Part shown: positions 1 to 5,962 of the stretch, piece after piece
Position numbering within the stretch: position 1 is the first letter of the stretch
Layout of the letters: each line of letters begins with the position of its first letter
Assembly (NCBI GenBank): GCA_003070825.1
Contig: QBLP01000117.1
Span: forward strand, 1-5,982
Source: Halanaerobium sp.
GTDB lineage: Bacteria; Bacillota; Halanaerobiia; Halanaerobiales; Halanaerobiaceae
Reading direction: 5' to 3'
DNA length: 5,982 nucleotides
Position numbers and translations under genes: made by a program
The notes under the pieces: model-generated
Databases searched by the model: none
Told to the model about the DNA's origin: nothing
The model's input: the letters and a program-made list of their open reading frames with translations, nothing else

Positions 1-19
1 AGATGTGTATAAGAGACAG
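1..19 (+). other. Tn5/Nextera mosaic-end adapter remnant (non-genomic)
   Basis: The first 19 bases, AGATGTGTATAAGAGACAG, are identical to the transferred strand of the hybrid mosaic end used in Tn5 tagmentation libraries. This hybrid end was engineered from the natural Tn5 inside and outside ends, so a genomic Tn5 insertion would not be expected to show it. It sits exactly at the contig edge, as untrimmed adapter does. It supplies an in-frame ATG at base 3, whose translation begins MCIRD before running into the real gene. Genuine sequence starts at base 20. Confidence 0.97.
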
Positions 20-20
20 G

Positions 21-1322
21 TTTTATTCTCTGCAGACTGCAGCAGAGGATATTGTGCTGCAGGAGCCAGCTTACCAGCAGTTTGAACTGAATAATGGAAT
101 GCAGTTTATGGTGTTTCCGGATCATTCGATTCCTTTAATCAGATATTCTATTTATTATAATGTAGGTTCAATCGATGAGCAAAATAATCAGACCGGGATT
201 TCTCATTTCCTAGAACATCTGATGTTTCTGGGAACAGAAAATCTTCCTGAAGGTGAGATTGATGATTTGATTTCTTCGGTTGGCGGTCAGCTAAATGCTG
301 CTACCAGTTTTGACTACACTTATTATTACCATGAGGTTCCGGCTTCGATGCTGGAACTGGTAATGGCCCTGGAGTCAGATCGGATGCAGAATTTAAAATT
401 TAATGATGCTGAAATCAACCGGGAACGAGAAGTAATCAAACAGGAAAGAAGAATGCGCACTGAAAATAATATCTTCTCCCGGGGCTTTGAAGAGATTAAA
501 GCTCATGCATTTAAAGATAGTTATTTGGAGCATAATGTTATCGGCTGGATGGAAGATATCAACAGCATTTCACCTCAGCAGCTGCAGAATTATTACCAGC
601 GGTATTATTCACCAAACAATTCTTTAGTGGTTGTCAGTGGTGATCTGGAGGCCGAGATGGTTAAAAAGCTGGCTGAAGAGTATTATGGCTCCTACCAGGC
701 AGCTGAGATTGACCGCAAAGAATTTAAACTGCCGGCTCAGCTGGCAGAGAAGACTAAAAAAGTTGAATTAAATACTAATATTCCCTATGCACTTCAGCTC
801 TACAGAATTCCAGCTGCTGATCAGCTTGAAATAACAGCCTTAGAAATTTTTCTCGATATTCTGGCAAACAGCCAGAGTTCACGGCTTAAGCAGAAGCTGC
901 AGCAGGAGGCTGGTATAATTTTAGACAGTGGGGCTTTTCTCTATCCCCTGCGCACGGATTCTTTTGCCCTGATCTACTTTATTCCTTCAAATCAGAATTT
1001 AGTTGAGCAGGCACAGCAGGCTTTTGATAGGGAGCTGGAAAAAATATTTACTGAGGGTATAACTGCCCAGGAATTTGAGATGGTTAAAAAGCAGTACCAG
1101 AAATCTTTAATTTTTTCTCAAAAGGATATTAACTCAGCAGCTTCCACTTATGCTTTAAATGAACTGCGCTTTAATCAGGCAGATTTAATAGAAGCAAAAA
1201 TAGAGTATATCAATAATTTGGGTAGAGAAGAGCTAATTCGAACTGCCAAAAAATATTTCAGTCCAGACCAGCGGACAAAAGGCTATATTTTACCGGAAAA
1301 TAAAGGTGGTGCTCAGCAGTGA
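21..1322 (+). CDS. M16 family zinc peptidase, catalytic subunit (5' partial)
   Basis: The product is a pitrilysin-type (M16, probably M16B) metallopeptidase, which cleaves peptides or small unfolded proteins inside a clamshell formed by two M16 units. The inverted zinc motif H-F-L-E-H is encoded at 204-218. The third zinc ligand is probably the Glu at 444-446 (in VIKQE), 76 residues after the second His, which is the usual spacing. The N-terminal M16 domain is complete from about base 90, and the inactive-type C-terminal domain follows from about base 740. In that domain the SRL...G signature is present (883-914), but the paired Arg and Tyr used to hold substrate are Gln (900-902) and Leu (921-923). 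The 5' end is missing: the ATG at base 3 is adapter, and the first genuine complete codon is at 21. The first visible residues (FYSLQTAAED) resemble the end of a signal peptide, so roughly 15-25 residues are probably lost; this is inference. The stop codon overlaps the next gene by 4 bp, and the two proteins are paralogs that likely act as a heterodimer. Confidence 0.93.
   Translation, partial: FYSLQTAAEDIVLQEPAYQQFELNNGMQFMVFPDHSIPLIRYSIYYNVGSIDEQNNQTGISHFLEHLMFLGTENLPEGEIDDLISSVGGQLNAATSFDYTYYYHEVPASMLELVMALESDRMQNLKFNDAEINREREVIKQERRMRTENNIFSRGFEEIKAHAFKDSYLEHNVIGWMEDINSISPQQLQNYYQRYYSPNNSLVVVSGDLEAEMVKKLAEEYYGSYQAAEIDRKEFKLPAQLAEKTKKVELNTNIPYALQLYRIPAADQLEITALEIFLDILANSQSSRLKQKLQQEAGIILDSGAFLYPLRTDSFALIYFIPSNQNLVEQAQQAFDRELEKIFTEGITAQEFEMVKKQYQKSLIFSQKDINSAASTYALNELRFNQADLIEAKIEYINNLGREELIRTAKKYFSPDQRTKGYILPENKGGAQQ
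1302..1310 (+). promoter_or_regulatory. Ribosome binding site of the second M16 gene
   Basis: AAAGGTGGT differs by one base from the AAAGGAGGT consensus and lies 8 bases before the GTG at 1319. It sits inside the end of the upstream gene. It fixes the GTG as the start, which is also the only start that places the KKFKK charged region at the head of the signal peptide. The GTGA overlap (1319-1322) points to translational coupling of the two genes. Confidence 0.8.
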
Positions 1323-2791
1323 AGAAGTTTAAGAAAATTATATTTTACAGCCTGATTATGATCCTTGTTTTAAGTTCTAATCTAGCTGCAGGCACTGATC
1401 AATTCAGCCCTGATTTTTTTAGAGAACTGGCAGAGGTGGTAAACGAAAAACCCGAGATTGAGGTACCTGATTATCAGCTTATGGAGCTGGAAAATGGGAT
1501 GAGATTTTATCTGGTTGAGGATAAGAGTCTGCCGATTGTGGAAGTCAGGGGTTATATCAATGGTGGTAAAATTAACGAAAGCAGTAATAATGCCGGGATA
1601 ACTTCTTTAATGACAGAGCTGATGCTCAAAGCAAGCAAAAATTACAGTGAAAGTGAATTTTCTCTTTTTAAAGAAATTAACGCTCTCTCCTTAAATCTAG
1701 GGGTTGGCTCAGATAGGATTTCAATCAGTGGAAATTCTTTGAATACTGAAACTGAAGAACTACTTTCCCTGCTGGCTGAAGTTCTGATTAGACCAGAATT
1801 TGCAGGCAGCCACTTTGCGAGAACTGTTGCGGAATATCAGCAGCTCTACAGGCAGCAGTTCTATAATGATTCAGCTTTATTAAATATGCACTTTTTTAAG
1901 AATCTATATGGAGAGCATCCTTATGGTTATAATTATAATTACAATCTAATCTTAGAATTTTTAAATCAGGTTGATTCCAAAATGGTGGAGGATTTTTACA
2001 GTAAAATTGTTCAACCTGAGCGAATTTCAATTGCTATTAGTGGAGACTTCGAAATGGAAGCTTTAAAGACCAGGCTTAAAAGAAATTTTGCCAGCTGGGA
2101 AAATGCGAGTGAGAAGCCAGCTGAAAGCTATGTTAGTGTTAATCCAAAAATTCATCAAAAAATAATTGTCGTTGATAAAGCTGATGCCACTCAGGCCAAT
2201 ATGAGGCTGGGCTATAATTTTTATACCAGCAGTTATCCGAAAAGAATTCCCTTTTTAATGGCAAATCGAATCTTTGGCAGTGGTGGATTTAACAGCCGCC
2301 TGATGGAGAACCTCCGCAGTGAAAAGGGATATGTTTATGGAACTAATGCCCAGGTCAGTTATAATGATTATGGAGGAGCTTATTTTATCAATTTAAGTCT
2401 TGATCCCGAAAAAGCCCTTGCCGGTATGGAAGCTGTTAAAGAAGAGATGCTTAAGCTTAAGACAGCTAAAGATCCTTTCCAGGAAAAAGAGCTCTTTGAA
2501 AACATTAATCTCTATAATGCGGTTTTCCCAAAAGCCTATCAGCATCAGATAGATGTGCTGGAGGAGATTGTTTATCAGCTCGAATTTGAGAATGGCTCAA
2601 AAAATTATCTAAATAATTTCATCAAACAGTATAATGGACTTGAGGCTGCAGAAGTTCAGCAGATCTTTGCAGAGGAACTTTATCCGGAGATTTTATTTAC
2701 AGTAATTGTCGGTCCCAAAGAAAAAATACTGCCCCAGTTTAAAGAAGCAGGTCTTGAGGTAGAAGTAATTGAGAATCCGGTTTTAAATTGA
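1319..2791 (+). CDS. M16 family peptidase-like protein, non-catalytic partner subunit, exported
   Basis: This 490-residue protein is an M16-fold paralog of the upstream gene. Residues 1-24 form a Sec signal peptide: MKKFKK, then a hydrophobic stretch IIFYSLIMILVL, then a small-residue region ending near NLAA. There is no lipobox Cys, so the mature protein should be soluble outside the cytoplasmic membrane. The N-terminal M16 domain starts near residue 50 (YQLMELENGM, matching YQQFELNNGM upstream). Where the partner has HFLEH, this protein has S-L-M-T-E (residues 96-100, from base 1604), so it cannot bind catalytic zinc in the usual way. The C-terminal domain carries the intact signature GGFNSRL...LRSEKGYVYG (residues 322-341), with Arg333 (2315-2317) and Tyr340 (2336-2338) in the positions of the R/Y pair. 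Known two-gene M16B systems split the zinc site and the R/Y pair between subunits in this way, so a heterodimer with the upstream product is the best reading. The substrate is unknown. The start is a GTG overlapping the upstream stop by 4 bp. Confidence 0.93.
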   Translation: MKKFKKIIFYSLIMILVLSSNLAAGTDQFSPDFFRELAEVVNEKPEIEVPDYQLMELENGMRFYLVEDKSLPIVEVRGYINGGKINESSNNAGITSLMTELMLKASKNYSESEFSLFKEINALSLNLGVGSDRISISGNSLNTETEELLSLLAEVLIRPEFAGSHFARTVAEYQQLYRQQFYNDSALLNMHFFKNLYGEHPYGYNYNYNLILEFLNQVDSKMVEDFYSKIVQPERISIAISGDFEMEALKTRLKRNFASWENASEKPAESYVSVNPKIHQKIIVVDKADATQANMRLGYNFYTSSYPKRIPFLMANRIFGSGGFNSRLMENLRSEKGYVYGTNAQVSYNDYGGAYFINLSLDPEKALAGMEAVKEEMLKLKTAKDPFQEKELFENINLYNAVFPKAYQHQIDVLEEIVYQLEFENGSKNYLNNFIKQYNGLEAAEVQQIFAEELYPEILFTVIVGPKEKILPQFKEAGLEVEVIENPVLN

Positions 2792-2797
2792 CTGGAT
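2775..2797 (+). terminator. Possible weak terminator hairpin at the end of the M16 operon
   Basis: ATCCGGT (2775-2781) can pair with ACTGGAT (2791-2797) as a 7-bp stem with one G-U pair and a 9-base loop. The stop codon of the second M16 gene lies at the base of the 3' arm. Only AAATTTT follows, rather than a clean T run, so termination would be weak if it occurs. No other terminator is seen before the valS promoter, so some readthrough from the protease operon into the valS leader is possible. Confidence 0.25.
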
Positions 2798-2809
2798 AAA
2801 TTTTAGCTC

Positions 2810-2839
2810 TTGACAGCAGACTAGATTATGAGATATTAT
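2810..2839 (+). promoter_or_regulatory. Sigma-A-type promoter for the valS T-box transcript
   Basis: A perfect -35 box TTGACA (2810-2815) is followed by an 18-bp spacer and the -10 box TATTAT (2834-2839), five of six matching TATAAT. Initiation would fall near 2846, just upstream of Stem I of the T-box, which is where a T-box transcript should begin. A perfect TATAAT at 2837-2842 overlaps it, but that would give a 21-bp spacer, which is too long. The promoter makes valS transcription independent of the M16 operon. Confidence 0.75.
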
Positions 2840-2951
2840 AATAACGATAGTTGAATAATTAAAAACTTTGATGAGAAGTAGTAATTTTCCTTAAAACTGA
2901 AAGAGAATGGAATCCAGCGGCTGTAAGATTCCAGCAGTTAAAGAAAATGAA

Positions 2952-2954
2952 GTC
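2952..2954 (+). promoter_or_regulatory. T-box specifier codon GUC (valine)
   Basis: GTC occupies the specifier position: it directly follows the GAA that faces AGTA across the specifier loop, and it is followed by a purine (G2955). GUC is a valine codon, read by tRNA-Val with a GAC anticodon, so it matches the valS gene downstream. The next three bases are also GTC (2955-2957), but they enter the lower helix of Stem I and are less likely to be the reading triplet. Confidence 0.88.
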
Positions 2955-3094
2955 GTCTCTGAGTTTTGCTGACCAGGCGGATTTAAAAATAGCAGCAGAG
3001 CAGCTAATTGCTGTTATTATAATCTGAATTAATCAGCAGCGGCACAGCAGTCGTTAACTAATGAGAGCTTTCTGCAGTTTAAGCAGGAGGAACT

Positions 3095-3130
3095 AAGGTG
3101 GTACCGCGAATTAAACGCTCTTTCGTCCTT
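3095..3130 (+). promoter_or_regulatory. T-box core and antiterminator
   Basis: AAGGTGGTACCGCG (3095-3108) is the conserved T-box sequence. In the antiterminator, AAGG (3095-3098) pairs with CCTT (3127-3130), and GCGAA (3106-3110) pairs with TTCGT (3122-3126, one G-U). A 7-base bulge, TGGTACC (3099-3105), is left between them. The TGGT of the bulge is complementary to an ACCA tRNA end, as expected for a tRNA with A as discriminator. Its 3' arm shares bases 3122-3128 with the terminator stem, so the two folds exclude each other. Confidence 0.95.
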
Positions 3131-3153
3131 AACTGGATGAGAGAGCTTTTTTT
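3117..3153 (+). terminator. Regulated rho-independent terminator of the valS T-box
   Basis: A 12-bp stem forms between 3117-3128 (GCTCTTTCGTCC) and 3135-3146 (GGATGAGAGAGC), with two G-U pairs and a 6-base loop. Seven T follow directly (3147-3153). The 5' arm contains the bases needed by the antiterminator. The default state, with charged tRNA-Val abundant, should therefore be termination before valS. Confidence 0.95.
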
Positions 3154-3200
3154 ATACCTTAGATATAATTATTAAATTTTAATGATTTTAGATTATTATT

Positions 3201-3208
3201 AAAGGAGG
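3201..3208 (+). promoter_or_regulatory. Ribosome binding site of valS
   Basis: AAAGGAGG is a perfect Shine-Dalgarno sequence 9 bases before the GTG at 3218. It lies in an AT-rich, probably unstructured linker (3154-3200) after the T-box terminator, and it supports GTG as the true start. Confidence 0.88.
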
Positions 3209-3217
3209 GGAATAAAA

Positions 3218-5872
3218 GTGGAAAATTTAGAAAAAACTTATGATCCGGCCAAAACCGAAGATAAATGGTATGAATACTGGTTGGAAAACAATTATTTTGC
3301 ACCAAGGGAAAAAAGAGAAGATGAGAAGGGGACCTTTAGTATTGTGATGCCTCCCCCAAATATCACAGGTCAGCTGCATATGGGCCATGCCTTAGATAAT
3401 ACTCTGCAGGATATTTTAACCCGCTGGAAGAGAATGCAGGGCTACCGCTCCTTATGGCTGCCCGGTACTGACCATGCAAGCATTGCAACTGAGGTTAAAG
3501 TTGTAGATAAGATGAGGGAAGAAGGAATCGAAAAAGAAGATATGACCAGGAATGAGTTTTTAGAAAAAGCCTGGGAGTGGAAGGAAGAATACGGAACCAG
3601 AATCACCAATCAGCTCAAAAAAATGGGCTCATCCTGTGACTGGTCCCGGGAGAGATTTACCCTGGATGAAGGCTGCTCAGATGCAGTAGAGGAAGTATTT
3701 ATTAAGTTATATGAGGAAGGCTTAATTTACCAGGGAGACTATATTGTTAACTGGTGTCCAAGCTGCCATACTACTTTAAGTGATATCGAGGTTGAACACA
3801 AAGAAACTGAAGGTAAATTCTATCACTACAAATATCCATATAAAGATAGGGAAGGATATATTACAATTGCTACTACCAGACCGGAAACAATGCTTGGAGA
3901 TACTGCAATTGCTGTACACCCATCTGATGAGCGCTACAAAGATCTGGTTGGCGAAAAGGTAATTGTACCCTTAGTTAACCGTGAAATTGAAATCATTGCT
4001 GATGAATATGTAGACAGTGAATTTGGAACCGGGATGGTTAAGGTAACACCTGCCCATGACCCAAATGACTTTGAAATCGGACGCCGCAATGATTTAGAGA
4101 TTGTGACTGTAATCGATGAAGATGCTAAAATGACCGAAGCTGCCGGTGAAGCTTATGCCGGACTGGACCGCTATGAGGCCCGCAAAAAGGTAATTGAGGA
4201 CCTTGAAAAAGAAGATCTGCTGGTTAAAATTGAAGACCACATGCACAATGTTGGTGAATGCTACCGCTGTGATACAGTAATTGAGCCTTTAATTTCCAAA
4301 CAGTGGTTTGTTAAGATGCAGCCCCTGGCCGAGCCGGCAATTGAAGCTGTTGAAGATAGCGATATTAATTTTGTGCCTGACCGCTTTTCCAAAGTATATA
4401 TGAACTGGATGAATAATATCCGCGACTGGTGTATTTCCCGTCAGCTCTGGTGGGGCCACCGAATTCCGGTTTATTACTGTAATGACTGTGATGAGGTAAT
4501 TGTAAGTAAAGAAGAACCTGAGAGCTGTCCCAACTGCGGCAGCACCAATCTGCGTCAGGATGAGGATGTTTTAGATACCTGGTTCTCATCTGCACTCTGG
4601 CCATTTTCAACCTTAGGCTGGCCGGAAGAGACTGCTGACTTAGAGAGCTTTTATCCAACTGATGTCCTGGTAACCGGTAGAGATATCATTTTCTTCTGGG
4701 TGGCCCGGATGATCTTTATGGGACTTAAATTCCAGGATGAAAAACCTTTCTCAGATATCTATATTCACGGTCTGATCCGTGATGCTCAGGGAAGAAAGAT
4801 GAGTAAATCCTTAGGTAATGGAATTGATCCTTTAGATATTATCGATCAATTTGGAGCAGATGCGCTGCGCTTTACCTTGATTACTGGTAATACCCCAGGT
4901 AATGATATGCGCTTTAGAGAAGAAAGACTGGAAGCGAGCCGCAACTTTGCCAATAAGATCTGGAATGCTTCTCGTTTTGTGCTGATGAACCTGGAGGATT
5001 TTGAGCTTGACTTTGTTGATGAGGCTGATTTAAAACCAACTCTGGCTGATGACTGGATGCAGAGCCGCTTAAATACTGTAGCAGGCGAAATTGATGATGC
5101 CCTGGAGAGATACAATTTTGGGGAAATGTCAAGCTCCTTATATGATTTTATCTGGAATGAGTTCTGTGACTGGTATATTGAACTTTTAAAGGCTAGATTA
5201 TATCAGGATGAAGATCCGAAAGCTAAACTGACTGCCCAGTATTATGCGCTCAATACTTTAGAAAGTCTGCTCAGACTGCTGCACCCTGTAATGCCCTTTA
5301 TCACTGAAGAAATCTGGCAGAAACTGCCGGGAACTGAAGGGACTATTATGCGGGCCCAGTATCCTGAGAAAAATGAAGAGGATATAAATACTGCTGCAGT
5401 CGAAAAGATGGATCTGGTGATGAGTGTGATCAAGTCTGTTAGAAATATTAGAAATGAAATGAAGGTTAATCCAGGCCGCAGAATCAAGGCACTGCTCGCA
5501 GCACCTGAGGCTAAGCTTGATATTTTAGAAGAAGGACGAGAATATATTGAAAACTTAGCCCGGATCAAAGATCTAAAAATAGGTGGAGATGAGCTTGAAC
5601 GACCTGATAAGGTGTCAACTTCTATAGTTAAAGAGGTTGAGGTAATTCTGCCGCTTGAAGGTATGATTGACCTGGATAAAGAAATAGAAAGAATGGAAAA
5701 AGAAATAGAAGAGATGGATTTTGAAATCAAAAGAGCAGAAGGCAAACTAAATAATGAAGGCTTTGTCAACAATGCGCCTCAAGATTTAGTTGAAGGAGAA
5801 AAACAGAAGCTCAAAGAATACAGAGAAAAGAAAGAAAAGCTAATTGACCGCAAAAAAGAATTAGCTGAGTAA
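3218..5872 (+). CDS. valS: Valyl-tRNA synthetase
   Basis: This cytoplasmic class I aminoacyl-tRNA synthetase charges tRNA-Val with valine using ATP. The 884-residue length is normal for bacterial ValRS and the gene is intact. The Rossmann catalytic core carries the HIGH motif as HMGH (residues 54-57, within PPPNITGQLHMGHA) and GTDHASIATEVKV (83-95). The KMSKS motif is at 527-531. The CP1 editing domain, which removes mischarged threonine, spans roughly 190-345 and contains ATTRPETMLGDTAIAVHP (218-235) and TPAHDPNDFEIGRR (277-290). Two Cys4 clusters probably bind zinc: C180, C183, C348, C351 and C421, C424, C437, C440. RDWCISRQLWWGHRIPVYYC (402-421) and DVLDTWFSSALWPFSTLGWP (450-469) are typical of the family. 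An anticodon-binding helical domain covers about 610-760, and the C-terminal tRNA-binding coiled coil covers about 816-884, including the KLNNEGFVNNAP signature. The GTG start is set by the ribosome binding site at 3201-3208. The gene is controlled by the valine T-box upstream and has its own promoter. Confidence 0.98.
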   Translation: MENLEKTYDPAKTEDKWYEYWLENNYFAPREKREDEKGTFSIVMPPPNITGQLHMGHALDNTLQDILTRWKRMQGYRSLWLPGTDHASIATEVKVVDKMREEGIEKEDMTRNEFLEKAWEWKEEYGTRITNQLKKMGSSCDWSRERFTLDEGCSDAVEEVFIKLYEEGLIYQGDYIVNWCPSCHTTLSDIEVEHKETEGKFYHYKYPYKDREGYITIATTRPETMLGDTAIAVHPSDERYKDLVGEKVIVPLVNREIEIIADEYVDSEFGTGMVKVTPAHDPNDFEIGRRNDLEIVTVIDEDAKMTEAAGEAYAGLDRYEARKKVIEDLEKEDLLVKIEDHMHNVGECYRCDTVIEPLISKQWFVKMQPLAEPAIEAVEDSDINFVPDRFSKVYMNWMNNIRDWCISRQLWWGHRIPVYYCNDCDEVIVSKEEPESCPNCGSTNLRQDEDVLDTWFSSALWPFSTLGWPEETADLESFYPTDVLVTGRDIIFFWVARMIFMGLKFQDEKPFSDIYIHGLIRDAQGRKMSKSLGNGIDPLDIIDQFGADALRFTLITGNTPGNDMRFREERLEASRNFANKIWNASRFVLMNLEDFELDFVDEADLKPTLADDWMQSRLNTVAGEIDDALERYNFGEMSSSLYDFIWNEFCDWYIELLKARLYQDEDPKAKLTAQYYALNTLESLLRLLHPVMPFITEEIWQKLPGTEGTIMRAQYPEKNEEDINTAAVEKMDLVMSVIKSVRNIRNEMKVNPGRRIKALLAAPEAKLDILEEGREYIENLARIKDLKIGGDELERPDKVSTSIVKEVEVILPLEGMIDLDKEIERMEKEIEEMDFEIKRAEGKLNNEGFVNNAPQDLVEGEKQKLKEYREKKEKLIDRKKELAE

Positions 5873-5885
5873 GTTTAATGTTAAG

Positions 5886-5921
5886 GTACCGGGTCCAAAG
5901 CGGTCGTTTTGGACCCGGTAC
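5886..5921. repeat. Long near-perfect palindrome after valS
   Basis: GTACCGGGTCCAAA (5886-5899) and TTTGGACCCGGTAC (5908-5921) are exact reverse complements, giving 14 Watson-Crick pairs. A further G-U pair (5900-5907) and C-G pair (5901-5906) close a 4-base GGTC loop. It begins 13 bases after the valS stop, so it would form a very stable hairpin at the 3' end of the valS message. It is not a classic rho-independent terminator, because the 3' arm is followed by AATAAAACC and not by T. It may be an mRNA-protecting or processing hairpin, an intergenic palindromic repeat, or a protein-binding site; the sequence alone does not decide. Confidence 0.85.
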
Positions 5922-5930
5922 AATAAAACC

Positions 5931-5944
5931 TTTTTGGACCTGGT
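5931..5944 (+). repeat. Degenerate second copy of the palindrome's right arm
   Basis: TTTTTGGACCTGGT repeats the right-arm stretch TTTTGGACCCGGT (5907-5919) with one C-to-T change. Because G can pair with U, this copy could also pair with the left arm: 5888-5899 with 5933-5944 gives 12 pairs including one G-U. It is either an alternative fold of the transcript or a decayed repeat unit. Confidence 0.6.
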
Positions 5945-5962
5945 TAAAAAGATATAATTCAC

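Larger units (their letters stand above)
2846..3153 (+). promoter_or_regulatory. T-box riboswitch leader of valS, valine (GUC) specific
   Basis: This is a full tRNA-sensing T-box leader. Stem I can be folded completely. The base is 2862-2866 with 2963-2967. A kink-turn-like TGAT/TGA internal loop (2869-2872 and 2960-2962) comes next, then GAGA/TCTC (2873-2876 with 2956-2959). A symmetrical 7/7 specifier loop follows (AGTAGTA at 2877-2883 opposite GAAGTCG at 2949-2955). Above it are 2884-2889 with 2943-2948, then 2895-2899 with 2935-2939, and a 7-bp apical stem (2908-2914 with 2927-2933) with a 12-base loop. Stem III is 3068-3075 with 3083-3090. The T-box core and terminator follow. When uncharged tRNA-Val binds, its anticodon pairs with the specifier and its acceptor end with the UGGU bulge, which favours readthrough into valS. 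The start is set from the predicted promoter, so it is approximate. Confidence 0.95.

Noticed and set aside
1..19. A genuine Tn5-type transposon end
   Set aside because: The sequence is the engineered hybrid mosaic end rather than a natural Tn5 inside or outside end. It sits exactly at the contig edge, with no transposase or target duplication visible.
3..20. ATG at base 3 as the true start of the first M16 gene
   Set aside because: The ATG and the next codons lie within the 19-base Tn5 mosaic-end adapter, so the start is an artefact of library preparation.
2837..2842. Perfect TATAAT as the -10 of the valS promoter
   Set aside because: It is 21 bp from the TTGACA at 2810-2815. The overlapping TATTAT at 2834-2839 has an acceptable 18-bp spacing.
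2792..3217. A small protein-coding gene in the gap before valS
   Set aside because: The whole stretch is explained by the promoter, the T-box leader, the terminator and the valS ribosome binding site, and I saw no convincing start with its own binding site.
3780..3962. Small plus-strand frame of 60 codons inside valS
   Set aside because: It lies out of frame within the conserved editing domain and has no recognisable product.
4365..5132. Shorter minus-strand open frames opposite the middle of valS
   Set aside because: They are low-complexity shadow translations of the conserved catalytic core and anticodon-binding region, with no independent support as genes.
5242..5772. Open reading frame of 176 codons on the minus strand inside valS
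   Set aside because: The frame is a Ser/Ile/Leu-rich antisense shadow of the well-conserved ValRS C-terminal region. It shows no recognisable domain, and valS fully explains this DNA.
5953..5958. Perfect TATAAT as a -10 box of a promoter for a gene beyond the window
   Set aside because: The only -35-like sequence, TTGGAC at 5934-5939, is 13 bp away, which is too close. The site also lies between two likely transcript-end hairpins. A chance match in AT-rich DNA is more likely.
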